Assembly: GCA_023417065.1 (NCBI GenBank) | Contig: JAEZGH010000165.1 | Location: 1 to 40,525 of the forward strand | From: Bacteroidota bacterium | Lineage (GTDB): Bacteria > Bacteroidota > Bacteroidia > Cytophagales > Cyclobacteriaceae | DNA: 40,525 nt | Direction: 5' to 3' | Part shown: positions 17,239-25,864 of the stretch, in pieces | Layout of the letters: each line of letters opens with the position of its first letter | Numbering within the stretch: the first letter of the stretch is position 1 | Position numbers and translations under genes: made by a program | Notes under the pieces: model-generated | What the model was told of the DNA's origin: nothing | The model's input: only the letters and a program-made list of their open reading frames with translations | Database searches by the model: none

Positions 17239-17913
17239 TTAAGACACGGCCATTTCAGTGCGATACTTCCGGAGCAATTCTTTTTCCCTTCTTAATAGAC
17301 GGTCTATTCCGGTCCAGTCCCTTATTGATATTAGTCCGGGAGGAAAAATAGTTTCTTCCCTTCGGATACAGAGTGCCCCTGCCGAAAGCCATTCCCCCAT
17401 CCTATTGTCGTCGATTTCGTTCCCGCTCGACGGGATAAAGCGTGATTTACCCGTTTCCTGACGAATCATGCTGATGTTTCCGTTGGCTAGCTGTCCGGGG
17501 AGGATTGACACGATCTCAGCTCCGTAGTTCACAGCTTGGCGTACGTCGTCTGACGTTGCACATCCGGGAATCCATCCACGGCCATGCTGCGCGCAAATAG
17601 CGGCAAGCTCCGGATCGAGGAATGGCGAGCTGATGAATGCGGCGCCTTCGCGTAGGAAGCTTCCACAGTTTGGAATATTTTTTATCGTCGATACTCCGAT
17701 CTGAAAATGTGGGTACCTTGCGGCGTATTCCACTACGCGTGGAAACAGTTTAAGCCCACGGGCTTCGCGACCGTCCCGAAATTCGAGAATATTGATATCG
17801 CAGGCTGCGCACAAGTCGATGACGCCTTGCCAGACGTAAGGATCATTTGATTTCAATACGGGAAGGATGGGACTACGGCGGAGTTCACGCAAATAGGGCG
17901 GCGGCTGGTTCAT
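17239..17913 (-). CDS. Degenerate KDPG-aldolase paralogue (probable pseudoenzyme)
   Basis: A protein of 224 residues from the ATG at 17913. The frame runs up to 17988, but that ATG lies inside the operator palindrome and gives a leader absent from the neighbouring aldolase; the ATG at 17934 is a second choice. It aligns along its length with KdgA: ILPVLKSNDPYVWQGVIDLC, ILEFRDGRE, GCATSDDV, YGAEIVSILPG. The Schiff-base lysine is replaced: KdgA IKVFPG is VSILPG here (Ser136, codon TCA). The phosphate-binding PTGGV is PSSGN and VGMGSQL is IRREETI. Glu44 is kept. It cannot be a standard class I aldolase; a sensing or regulatory role is possible but unproven. It lies upstream of kdgK and divergent from uxaA, sharing its operator. 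Confidence 0.85.
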   Translation of the reverse strand: MNQPPPYLRELRRSPILPVLKSNDPYVWQGVIDLCAACDINILEFRDGREARGLKLFPRVVEYAARYPHFQIGVSTIKNIPNCGSFLREGAAFISSPFLDPELAAICAQHGRGWIPGCATSDDVRQAVNYGAEIVSILPGQLANGNISMIRQETGKSRFIPSSGNEIDDNRMGEWLSAGALCIRREETIFPPGLISIRDWTGIDRLLRREKELLRKYRTEMAVS

Positions 17914-17962
17914 AGGTGATGAATTTATTCCCATTCCGTTTCTCACGAAAGTATAAAAACTT

Positions 17963-17994
17963 CGTATATTGTGCAATCGATTGCGCAATATACG
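17963..17994. promoter_or_regulatory. LacI-type operator between uxaA and the aldolase paralogue
   Basis: A 32-bp palindrome centred between 17978 and 17979 with one mismatched pair (17972/17985). The core is GCAATCGATTGC and the flanks are CGTATATTG/CAATATACG. The central CG is typical of LacI-family operators. It ends 12 bp before the uxaA ATG and also lies upstream of the minus-strand aldolase paralogue-kdgK-kdgA-exuT run, so one repressor site could control both directions. Each flank carries TATATTG, resembling a Bacteroidota -7 element. Confidence 0.88.
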
Positions 17995-18006
17995 CTATAA
18001 ATAAAT

Positions 18007-19653
18007 ATGTCAAACACATTTTTGAAGATTCATCCTGCGGATAACGTCCTGGTCGCACTTACCGACCTCCGCGCCGGCACACAGATTTCATACAACGGTA
18101 CGTCCATCACTTTGCAAAACGACGTCCCGGCAAAACACAAGTTCGTCATTAACGACCTTGGCGAAGGCGCCGACATCTTTATGTATGGTATCCTCGTTGG
18201 AAAAACAATGTCTCCCATACGTCAAGGCGGTGCCATTGGAACGCATAATGTAAAACACAAGGCAGCTTCGTTCGAAAGCCGTCAATCAACGTTCACCTGG
18301 ACGCCTCCCGATGTATCGAAGTTCGCCGGGCGCACTTTCAAGGGATATCACCGCAAAGATGGGCAGGTGGGTACAGCCAATTACTGGCTTGTCGTACCAC
18401 TGGTGTTTTGTGAAAACCGTAATATTGATACGATAAAGAACGCGTTCGAAGAGACACTCGGCTTTGTAAAACGCGACTCCTATAAGCAATATGTCCAGCA
18501 ACTGGTAGACGCATACCGCGAAGGCGACACGGAGAGGATTCTTACCGCCCGGCCAGCGCTGGAACAACAAGGCGGCTCTGCCCAGATTTTCAAGAATGTT
18601 GACGGCATCAAATTCCTGACCCATGAAGGCGGATGCGGTGGCACCCGTCAGGATTCCGAAGCACTGTGTGCACTCATTGCGGGGTACATCAAGAACCCGA
18701 ATGTCGCCGGCGCAACTGTACTTAGTCTTGGATGTCAGAATGCGCAACCCGGTATTCTACGAAGCAAACTTGAAGCGATTGGATTCAACAACTCAAAACC
18801 TGTTTATCTTCTTGAACAACAAAAGGAGGGCACAGAACAGGAGCTACTTACCAACGCAATTCAAAAAACATTCTTGGCTCTGGTCGAGGCGAACAAACTT
18901 GAACGCAAACCTGCACCGCTCAGTAAGCTCGTTGTAGGGCTTGAATGCGGTGGCTCAGACGGGTTCTCTGGAATATCGGCGAACCCCGCCGTAGGTCACG
19001 TGTCTGATCTGGTCGTTGCACTGGGCGGCACGACCATCCTTTCAGAATTCCCTGAACTATGTGGTGTAGAACAGGAACTCATCAATCGGTGCACCAACGA
19101 TGCCACCGCAAACCGATTTGTATCCCTTATGCGTGCATATGCCAAAGCTGCTGTTGATGCCGGTTCAGGTTTCGACATGAACCCATCTCCCGGCAACATC
19201 AAGGATGGATTGATTACTGACGCAATGAAGTCGGCAGGCGCCGCAAAAAAAGGTGGAACGTCACCTATTGCGGCAGTGATTGATTATGGTGAGTATGTCC
19301 AGCAACCCGGATTAAACTTACAGTGTACACCAGGGAACGATGTGGAAAGCACAACGGCAATGGCAGGAGCTGGTGCTAACATAATCCTCTTCACTACTGG
19401 TCTCGGTACCCCTACCGGAAACCCGATTGCGCCCGTCATCAAAATTTCTTCCAATACAAAGCTTGCCAACAAGATGCCCGATATTATCGACGTTGACTGC
19501 GGTGGCGTGATATCCGGAAGTAAGACGATCGAACAAAGCGGTGAAGAAATCCTTGAGTATATCCTGGCTGTTGCAAGTGGTGAAATCAAACCAAAGGCAG
19601 TACTGCTCAATCAGGATGACTTCATTCCCTGGAAACGTGGGGTCTCACTCTAA
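18007..19653 (+). CDS. uxaA: Altronate dehydratase (UxaA family)
   Basis: A 548-residue protein holding both usual parts: an N-terminal SAF domain (about 1-95; IHPADNVLVALTDLRAGT ... IRQGGAIGTHNVKH) and the large C-terminal dehydratase domain with HEGGCGGTRQDSEALCALIAGY, LGCQNAQPG and GLECGGSDGFSGISANPAVGHVSD. It dehydrates D-altronate to KDG in the galacturonate branch, feeding KdgK. It is a little longer than typical UxaA (about 500 residues). The start ATG at 18007 directly follows the LacI operator, implying a short leader. UxaB and UxaC, needed to make altronate from galacturonate, are not encoded in the window. Galactarate or other sugar-acid dehydratases are related alternatives. Confidence 0.92.
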   Translation: MSNTFLKIHPADNVLVALTDLRAGTQISYNGTSITLQNDVPAKHKFVINDLGEGADIFMYGILVGKTMSPIRQGGAIGTHNVKHKAASFESRQSTFTWTPPDVSKFAGRTFKGYHRKDGQVGTANYWLVVPLVFCENRNIDTIKNAFEETLGFVKRDSYKQYVQQLVDAYREGDTERILTARPALEQQGGSAQIFKNVDGIKFLTHEGGCGGTRQDSEALCALIAGYIKNPNVAGATVLSLGCQNAQPGILRSKLEAIGFNNSKPVYLLEQQKEGTEQELLTNAIQKTFLALVEANKLERKPAPLSKLVVGLECGGSDGFSGISANPAVGHVSDLVVALGGTTILSEFPELCGVEQELINRCTNDATANRFVSLMRAYAKAAVDAGSGFDMNPSPGNIKDGLITDAMKSAGAAKKGGTSPIAAVIDYGEYVQQPGLNLQCTPGNDVESTTAMAGAGANIILFTTGLGTPTGNPIAPVIKISSNTKLANKMPDIIDVDCGGVISGSKTIEQSGEEILEYILAVASGEIKPKAVLLNQDDFIPWKRGVSL

Positions 19654-19752
19654 ATTCCTGATTCCTGATTTGTAATAAGGGGCCTCTAGTTTCGAGGTTC
19701 GTAGTAGTGAAGGTTAAGGCTTGTGCAACAGGCAACCGGTAGCCAACAACAT

Positions 19753-20718
19753 TTATCTCACGACGGGTTTTGACCAATCACCGAGTATATTTTCCTTCGT
19801 GTATCCGGCTGCCTCTTCAGCTGTAAGTTGACGTGACCAAGAAATGCGGTCCGCTTTTTCAGCACCGGGACCTCGTGAGTTGTACTCGGCATAGAAGGCG
19901 GTCGACTCAGCTTCTTCTTTATCCCAGTTGTGCCAGCCTTCAGGCTTGACCTGTTTATCGAGATAACAATCTATGAACACCGTCTTTGCATAAGGGCGCC
20001 ACGGCCTGCCAAGATAAAATGTATGTGCATCGGCATCACCGGTGATCCTGCAATTCTTAAACACAAACCCATAAGAAGTTTTTTGCAATGTGGAGGCTGC
20101 TGTAACGTATCCACCTCCCTTCTTACAAAAGATCTCACAATCTTCGAACAACGCAGTCGACCATCCGAAAATGAAGTCAACAGTCCCCTCGATATAACAA
20201 TTCTTATAGTACTGGCGACTTCTTTCGCCATGGGGATAGAGTGTATCCTGAAACCCGAGGAACCTACAATTCACAAAAGCAACACGGTCACCATCAATAC
20301 GCACCGCTACCGCCTGCCCTACCGGACCCGAAGAATTTTCAAACGTTATGTTCTCTGCGGTAAAGCCATCGCCAAAAACATAAAAGGAAGTTGATCCAGT
20401 AGTACCCATCTCCTCACCAAAACGATTCTTCTTTGACGCGAAGTCATCATACGTAAGTATTGTCCTTTCCTGGCTTTCACCAATGAACCTCACATTGGTC
20501 TTCGATGCCGGTAATATCAGTTTCTCCTTATAAGTGCCGTTTCGTATGAATACTGTGGTAACGTTCTTTCGGAAATCAGGGATTGAATTGATTGCATCCT
20601 GTACTTTTGTAAACATACCACTTCCGTCTTTCGCGACGATGAAGTCATAATGCGTTTGTCCGTGAACCTTCAGGCACAGTACGAGACAAATTCCCCAAAC
20701 ATATAAGATGGTCTTCAT
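19753..20718 (-). CDS. Pectin methylesterase (CE8), second copy
   Basis: A 321-residue secreted enzyme with signal peptide (MKTILYVWGICLVLCLKVHGQ) and a right-handed beta-helix CE8 domain. All active-site residues are visible: Gln135 (GQAVAVR), Gln157-Asp158 (FLGFQDTL), Asp181 (GTVDFIFG) and Arg238 (LGRPWRPYAKT). It removes methyl esters from homogalacturonan, exposing it to the pectate lyases and polygalacturonase. Its ATG overlaps the stop of the upstream CE8 gene by 4 bp (ATGA), so translation is coupled. It is the last gene of the 15-kb operon and converges with uxaA across 99 bp, where I see no strong terminator. Confidence 0.95.
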   Translation of the reverse strand: MKTILYVWGICLVLCLKVHGQTHYDFIVAKDGSGMFTKVQDAINSIPDFRKNVTTVFIRNGTYKEKLILPASKTNVRFIGESQERTILTYDDFASKKNRFGEEMGTTGSTSFYVFGDGFTAENITFENSSGPVGQAVAVRIDGDRVAFVNCRFLGFQDTLYPHGERSRQYYKNCYIEGTVDFIFGWSTALFEDCEIFCKKGGGYVTAASTLQKTSYGFVFKNCRITGDADAHTFYLGRPWRPYAKTVFIDCYLDKQVKPEGWHNWDKEEAESTAFYAEYNSRGPGAEKADRISWSRQLTAEEAAGYTKENILGDWSKPVVR

Positions 20719-21659
20719 CGTTTCGGAATTGCCCAGTTATCGTGACCAGAGAGAATTTGTTCAACAGTGTACGCACGCGCCTGTTTTGCACTGAGTTGTT
20801 TCGACCAGGATACACGCCCTCCAGGCGACGCCCCCGGACCTGTGGAGTTATACTCAGCGTAGAATACGGTGCTTTCGGCTTCCCGTTTGTTCCAGTTGTG
20901 CCATCCTTCCGGGCGAATGTGAGGCCCCAGTTCACAATTAATAAAAACTGTTTTCGCATGATTTCTCCACGGTCTGCCCAAATAAACCTTTGTCACACTT
21001 TTTTCAGCAGTAAGCTTACAAGACAGGAACACGTACCCGTAACGTTTACCCTGAGGCGTCGATGCTGCCGTTACATATGAATTCTTTTTGCTGTGGATAT
21101 GACACCGCTCGAATACCGCCGTCGCCGGGCCGAAGATGAAGTCGGTAGTGCCTTCAATGTAACAATCGATGAAGTATTGACGACTCTGCTCACCGCCCGT
21201 GAATATCGTGTCTTGATTTCCAAGGAACCTGCAGTTTCGAAAGACACAACGATCCGCCTCAACGTGCAGTGCAACAGCCTGGCCAAGTGGGGGTGCGTTA
21301 TTTTCAAAAGTAATGTTCTCCGCATAGAAGTCATTGCCCATCACTTTGAAGGTCCACGACGTAAACGTGTTGTGGTGGTCTTTGCCGGAATAGTCGTCAA
21401 ATGTAATAATGGTTGTTGCAGGATCTTCTCCCAGTAGAGAGATTTTGGTTGTCCACGAAAACACTTCCGTTTTCTCTCTATAAAAACCAGGCTTCAAACG
21501 TATAATGGTTCGCTGGTCGCCGTAGTGTTTGCAATTTGACAAAGCCTCGCCGATTGTCCTAAAGTCACCAGATCCATCTGCGGCCACGACAAACTCATAG
21601 CGCTGCTGCCCAACTGCAACTAATGAAATAAACACCAGGAACAGGAACGGCTTCGGCAT
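20715..21659 (-). CDS. Pectin methylesterase (CE8), first copy
   Basis: A 314-residue CE8 enzyme with a short signal peptide (MPKPFLFLVFISLVAVGQQ). The catalytic set is Gln127 (GQAVALH), Gln149-Asp150 (FLGNQDTIF), Asp173 (TTDFIFG) and Arg229 (LGRPWRNHAKT). It is clearly a paralogue of the next gene, sharing the same order of motifs and similar length, but with different surface segments (for example SGKDHHNTFTSWTFKVMG against GTTGSTSFYVFG). This suggests different pattern or degree-of-methylation preference rather than pure redundancy. The ATG follows the GH105 TAG stop with no gap. Confidence 0.95.
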   Translation of the reverse strand: MPKPFLFLVFISLVAVGQQRYEFVVAADGSGDFRTIGEALSNCKHYGDQRTIIRLKPGFYREKTEVFSWTTKISLLGEDPATTIITFDDYSGKDHHNTFTSWTFKVMGNDFYAENITFENNAPPLGQAVALHVEADRCVFRNCRFLGNQDTIFTGGEQSRQYFIDCYIEGTTDFIFGPATAVFERCHIHSKKNSYVTAASTPQGKRYGYVFLSCKLTAEKSVTKVYLGRPWRNHAKTVFINCELGPHIRPEGWHNWNKREAESTVFYAEYNSTGPGASPGGRVSWSKQLSAKQARAYTVEQILSGHDNWAIPKR

Positions 21660-22865
21660 CTACTTCATTTTTGAGGCTTTGTCGAATATCGCATATTCAA
21701 GATCCATCATAATAAACGGACCTACCGCTTTGGGATCATTATCGCGCTGGGGTTCGTTGATGTAATATTCAAATGAACCATCACGATAGGGATTCCCTCC
21801 AAGACCGGCGACGGAACACACTTTCGTAATACTTACCATCCCATCATCCGCAACTTTGATGAACTCCCGCAAAACACCATCATATGCTTTGCGTGCAATC
21901 TTTTCATACTCGGCTCCGATGTATCCCTTATTTAGCGCTTTCAAAAGGAAATAGGTGAACATGGCTGAAGCCGATGCCTCAAGGTAGTTTCCTTCACGAT
22001 TTGGCTGATCCATCACCTGGTACCATACGCCTGACTGGGCATGCTGGCTTTTAGCAACAGCGCTGGCCATCTTGTTCAGTATGGTAAGGATTTGTTTCCG
22101 TTCAGCATGATCCACCGGGATGAAATCCAGCGCATCCACCAACGACATGGCGAACCAACCCATCGCGCGTCCCCATACATGCGGTGACTTTCCATCTTCC
22201 TTATTCGCCCATTGTTGTTCTTTGCTTTCGTCCCACGCATGATAATAAAGACCTGATTCGGCATCGTAAGTGTACTTGTCGATCAAACGGAACTGAAGTG
22301 CTACATCCTCAAACAATTCTTTCTCGCCAAATACCATTGCATATTGTGCCAGAAAAGGACTGCCCATATAAAGTCCGTCAAGCCACATCTGGTGTGGATA
22401 AATTTTCTTGTGCCAGAAACCTCCCTCAGATGTACGCGGATGAGATTTCATTTGATCCCGAAGAAGATGAATTGCTTTTGCATACTTTTCATCCTTAGTG
22501 TGTTCGTAGAGCGCAAACAGAAACTTTCCCGAGTTTACCTTGTCAATGTTATAATCCGATGCCTTGTAGGCCTTTATCTCGCCGGATTCGTTTATCATCA
22601 TATCAGCATAATCCTTGATGTAGGCGTAGTACTTTTCGTTGCCGGTTGTCTTCCAGACACGTTCTACGGCGCTACAAACCAGTCCATTGGTGTAGTTCCA
22701 TTTCGGCTCTTTGACAAAGTCAAGTCGCGATGCATCCGGGTTCCGGATCATTTCCGACAGCGCCATTTGCTCCGCCAAGGTTTTCCCTTTAGACGGTATC
22801 CGCTTGTGCGCGCAGCCTATCGAACAAGTAAGTACAAAGGCGAGGAGGATATTTACTACTCTCAT
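21660..22865 (-). CDS. GH105 unsaturated rhamnogalacturonyl/galacturonyl hydrolase lipoprotein
   Basis: A 401-residue (alpha/alpha)6-barrel enzyme of the YteR/RhiN type. The conserved catalytic Asp163 lies in YPHQMWLDGLYMGSPF. Other family hallmarks are SPHVWGRAMGWFAMSLVDAL, YLEASASAMFTYFLLKAL and DGSFEYYINEP. It hydrates and releases the 4,5-unsaturated uronate left by pectate or rhamnogalacturonan lyases, the entry point for KduI and KduD. The N-terminus has a lipobox-like LTCSIGC (Cys18), so it is probably periplasmic and membrane-anchored. It follows GH43 by 23 bp. Confidence 0.94.
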   Translation of the reverse strand: MRVVNILLAFVLTCSIGCAHKRIPSKGKTLAEQMALSEMIRNPDASRLDFVKEPKWNYTNGLVCSAVERVWKTTGNEKYYAYIKDYADMMINESGEIKAYKASDYNIDKVNSGKFLFALYEHTKDEKYAKAIHLLRDQMKSHPRTSEGGFWHKKIYPHQMWLDGLYMGSPFLAQYAMVFGEKELFEDVALQFRLIDKYTYDAESGLYYHAWDESKEQQWANKEDGKSPHVWGRAMGWFAMSLVDALDFIPVDHAERKQILTILNKMASAVAKSQHAQSGVWYQVMDQPNREGNYLEASASAMFTYFLLKALNKGYIGAEYEKIARKAYDGVLREFIKVADDGMVSITKVCSVAGLGGNPYRDGSFEYYINEPQRDNDPKAVGPFIMMDLEYAIFDKASKMK

Positions 22866-22888
22866 AGGTTAAGGTTTGTCATTCCATT

Positions 22889-24511
22889 CTATTTGGTGAT
22901 GCGGAACCATTCGATGTCCACGAACCCCGAATCGTTTGTCTGGGAATCACGCGTGCAAAACAGGCCCACTTTTGCGCCAATCCATTTTCCAGGCACCGCC
23001 TGGAATGTATCACCGACTACGCTGAAACTCTTACCATCAATGCTATAGCTGAACACACACTTAGCATTATCGCTAACTTGAACCTGAAGATACACATCTC
23101 CGTCAGGTATGGAACCAATGATGGTTTCCCGGGGAATACCGCTTTGCTCTGTATTTGTGCACGTCGAAAGGACGAGTTTCGTCCCGTCTTTTCCTGACCG
23201 CAGGCCCAGCCACGCATAATCAGTTCCCATAATCAACATCCCCGCAGCTTCGTTCGAAAGGTTTTGGTTCGGATAAAACGTAAGTTGCGTGGTGACAGTA
23301 AACTCAGGAGCAGGGAACTTTTGAAGCAACAGATTTGGAACATCCCACAGACTTTTTGCTCCATCGGGAATTTTCTGACTATACAAGCGAAGCTTTCCTT
23401 CCGGGGAGAGGAATGACCATGTAGCCTTAGGGTTGGCGTGCCATTGCCACTGAGGCATCAGGACATGACTATCAAACTCATCTGACTCCGGCGGCGAAAC
23501 CTGAACAACACCTCTTACTGAATGAGGCTTTTTGAACCTTTGCACGGGCTCACCAATCGAGTCACCGTCTTTATCTTTACCAATAACAGGCCAGTCATTT
23601 TCCCACACCATCGGTTGAAGGTGCACGACGCGGCCATAGGCTTCAATATCTTGAAAGTGGATGAACCAGTCTTCACCTGATGAAGTAGTCACCCACGCCC
23701 CTTGGTGCGGACCATTGACTATTGTCTTGCCTTGGTGCAAAACAACCTTCCTTTCGTAGGGTCCATAAACATTTTTCGAACGCAATACAATCTGCCACCC
23801 CGTTGCAACGCCACCGGCAGGTGCAAAGATGTAATAATAGCCATTGCGCTTGTGAAATTTAGGGCCTTCCACCGTTGGGTCAATGGTATGTCCATCGTAG
23901 ACGATTCGGCCGGCATCAAGTGCTTTCGTTCCGTCAGCACTAAGCCGTTTCACTGCCAGAATGCTTTTGATGCCGGCTCGACTTCCGGCATACGCGTATA
24001 CGAGATATATTTTGCCATCATCATCCCACAGTGGACAGGGATCGATCAAACCCTTGCCCTCCTCGACAAGCACCGGTTCGCTCCAGGGGCCCCGGGGGTC
24101 ATTTGCCTTCACGAGGTAAATTCCAAAATCGGGGTCAGGATAGTAAATGTAGAACTCATTTTCGTGATAACGTATGGACGGAGCCCAGACGCCACCACCA
24201 TGTCGTGGAGTTTCAAAATGGGCCTGAGGCACCAGACGTGGCAATGCATGACCAATCAGTTGCCAGTTGACAAGATCCTTGGAATGAAGCAAAGGAAGGC
24301 CGGGCACACAGTTGAAACTCGATGAAACCAGGTAGTAGTCATCACCCACGCGACACACATCAGGATCAGAATAGTCAGCGTATAATACAGGATTCTGATA
24401 CATCCCGTTTCCCAGATCACTTCTCCAAACACCAGCGCGACTGCCCGAAGGTTGTGCTGATAGATCACATGAACAGAATACCAGCAGGACAAAAGTGACA
24501 AAGTCGCGCAT
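22889..24511 (-). CDS. Glycoside hydrolase family 43 with C-terminal concanavalin-like domain
   Basis: A protein of 540 residues. The five-bladed propeller comes first, with the GH43 triad: base Asp49 (YADYSDPDV), pKa-modulating Asp157 (LIDPCPLWDDD) and acid Glu215 (DPTVEGPKFHK). A beta-sandwich domain follows from about residue 340 (PESDEFDSHVLMPQWQWHANP, ENLAP-type spacing replaced by WQW). This architecture is common in beta-xylosidase/arabinofuranosidase/galactosidase GH43 groups; in a pectin locus, removal of arabinose or galactose side chains is likely. The N-terminus is a signal peptide. It lies 2 bp after the PL1 gene. The exact linkage is not predictable here. Confidence 0.93.
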   Translation of the reverse strand: MRDFVTFVLLVFCSCDLSAQPSGSRAGVWRSDLGNGMYQNPVLYADYSDPDVCRVGDDYYLVSSSFNCVPGLPLLHSKDLVNWQLIGHALPRLVPQAHFETPRHGGGVWAPSIRYHENEFYIYYPDPDFGIYLVKANDPRGPWSEPVLVEEGKGLIDPCPLWDDDGKIYLVYAYAGSRAGIKSILAVKRLSADGTKALDAGRIVYDGHTIDPTVEGPKFHKRNGYYYIFAPAGGVATGWQIVLRSKNVYGPYERKVVLHQGKTIVNGPHQGAWVTTSSGEDWFIHFQDIEAYGRVVHLQPMVWENDWPVIGKDKDGDSIGEPVQRFKKPHSVRGVVQVSPPESDEFDSHVLMPQWQWHANPKATWSFLSPEGKLRLYSQKIPDGAKSLWDVPNLLLQKFPAPEFTVTTQLTFYPNQNLSNEAAGMLIMGTDYAWLGLRSGKDGTKLVLSTCTNTEQSGIPRETIIGSIPDGDVYLQVQVSDNAKCVFSYSIDGKSFSVVGDTFQAVPGKWIGAKVGLFCTRDSQTNDSGFVDIEWFRITK

Positions 24512-24513
24512 AG

Positions 24514-25860
24514 CTATTTCGTTACGTCCTTCACCAGATCGTTAAGATAGACTTCAAGGTTTGTGTAAACCTTGCTCAATGATTGCAGCGATCCGTCAGA
24601 AGGATCATCTGGATTGAGACCATGACTTTTTTCCCACTCATCAGGCATTCCGTCCTGGTCAGCGTCCCGTAGAACAGGACCAGCTTTGAGCTCCGGCCAT
24701 CCACCAACATGCTCCTGGGAGTCAATGATACCATCCCTATCCTTTCCGGATTTTGAGTTTGCATTCCTGACTTCGCTGACGATCCGGGTATCAACCGCAT
24801 CTCTCTTTAGGCTTGCCCCAGCATGACGCAACACGCTCTCTAACGCCGCTGACGCTGTTTCAATATTAATTCGCTCCGACGGAAAAGGCTTATCGATGAC
24901 GAACTTCTCTATCGGAGCGTCAGCCTTTACCCCAAGATGATTATTCTTACTGACCGCTTCGTTTTCAAACAGCAAGTTGTCTTGAACATAAAATTTGCCA
25001 GCAGGTTCCCAAGGATTAAGAATCTGATCCTTTGCTTTGCGCGTAGCAGGACCCGGTTTGTAGTAATTCCCGATGACGTTGTAACGGCCAGACTCCCCAC
25101 CATAGGTGTTGTTACTTCGCCAATTGTAAATCACATTGTTAACGAAATCCACCAATTCATCTTTCGAATTCTGCGTTGATTTTGATCCGCTGAATCGCGG
25201 AAAGCGGCTTGTGTGACTAGCCAGGAGGTTGTGGTGAAATGTCGCCTCTTCTCCGCCCCAGATTCCACCATAGCCATGATCGCCCTTAGCATGCACAGAA
25301 GAGTTGAGGCTCTCGGCAATAATGCACCATTGCATCGTAAAGTTTCTGTTCCTGTAAAACGAAGCACCCTCGTCGGTAGCCCAGCTCATCGAACAGTGAT
25401 CAATAATTACATTCCTTACCCCGCTGGTGCCGGATATTGCATCTGCTTCTTCGCCCATCTCGTCGCCCAGCCTGAACCTGAGGAACCTGATGATAACGTT
25501 ATTCGCCTTTACCGAAACAGGATAATTCTTAATGCATATACCATCCCCTGGCGCAGTCTGTCCGGCAATGGTCACGTCATCATTGTTAATATCCAGCGGT
25601 GACTTCAGTTCAATGTTTCCCGAAACAGAGAAGACTATGGTGCGCGCTCCCTCTGCACGGATAGCTTTTCTGAGAGATCCAGGACCATCGTCATTGAGAT
25701 TCGTGACATAGATAACCTTGCCACCTCTTCCGCCTGTGGTATATTTTCCGAAACCTTCTGCTCCGGGAAAAGCCACCGCTACTTCCTGCGCTTTACATCC
25801 TGTCCCCGCTAACGCCAACAGAAATCCCAGGAGAACCATATTTAACTTTGAGCATATCAT
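24514..25860 (-). CDS. Pectate lyase family 1 (PL1), second copy
   Basis: A 448-residue PL1 beta-helix enzyme. Visible family blocks are AFPGAEGFGKYTTGGRGGKVIYVTNLNDDGPGSLRKAI, DDVTIAGQTAPGDGICIKNYPV, NVIIDHCSMSWATDEGASF (calcium/active-site region) and the basic SHTSRFPRFSG with catalytic-type Arg. It cleaves polygalacturonate by beta-elimination. The C-terminus carries a calcium-binding DADQDGMPDEWEKSHGLNPDD module (thrombospondin type 3-like). The signal peptide has a Cys (LAGTGCKAQ), so it may be a lipoprotein; Met8 is an alternative start. It lies 4 bp after CE12. It is a paralogue of the PL1 gene two positions upstream. Confidence 0.93.
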   Translation of the reverse strand: MICSKLNMVLLGFLLALAGTGCKAQEVAVAFPGAEGFGKYTTGGRGGKVIYVTNLNDDGPGSLRKAIRAEGARTIVFSVSGNIELKSPLDINNDDVTIAGQTAPGDGICIKNYPVSVKANNVIIRFLRFRLGDEMGEEADAISGTSGVRNVIIDHCSMSWATDEGASFYRNRNFTMQWCIIAESLNSSVHAKGDHGYGGIWGGEEATFHHNLLASHTSRFPRFSGSKSTQNSKDELVDFVNNVIYNWRSNNTYGGESGRYNVIGNYYKPGPATRKAKDQILNPWEPAGKFYVQDNLLFENEAVSKNNHLGVKADAPIEKFVIDKPFPSERINIETASAALESVLRHAGASLKRDAVDTRIVSEVRNANSKSGKDRDGIIDSQEHVGGWPELKAGPVLRDADQDGMPDEWEKSHGLNPDDPSDGSLQSLSKVYTNLEVYLNDLVKDVTK

Positions 25861-25864
25861 GCAG

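Noticed and set aside
22344..24325. Long plus-strand open frames (22344-23048 and 23702-24325)
   Set aside because: Both are antisense to GH105/GH43 coding sequence and have no recognisable domain or signal peptide.
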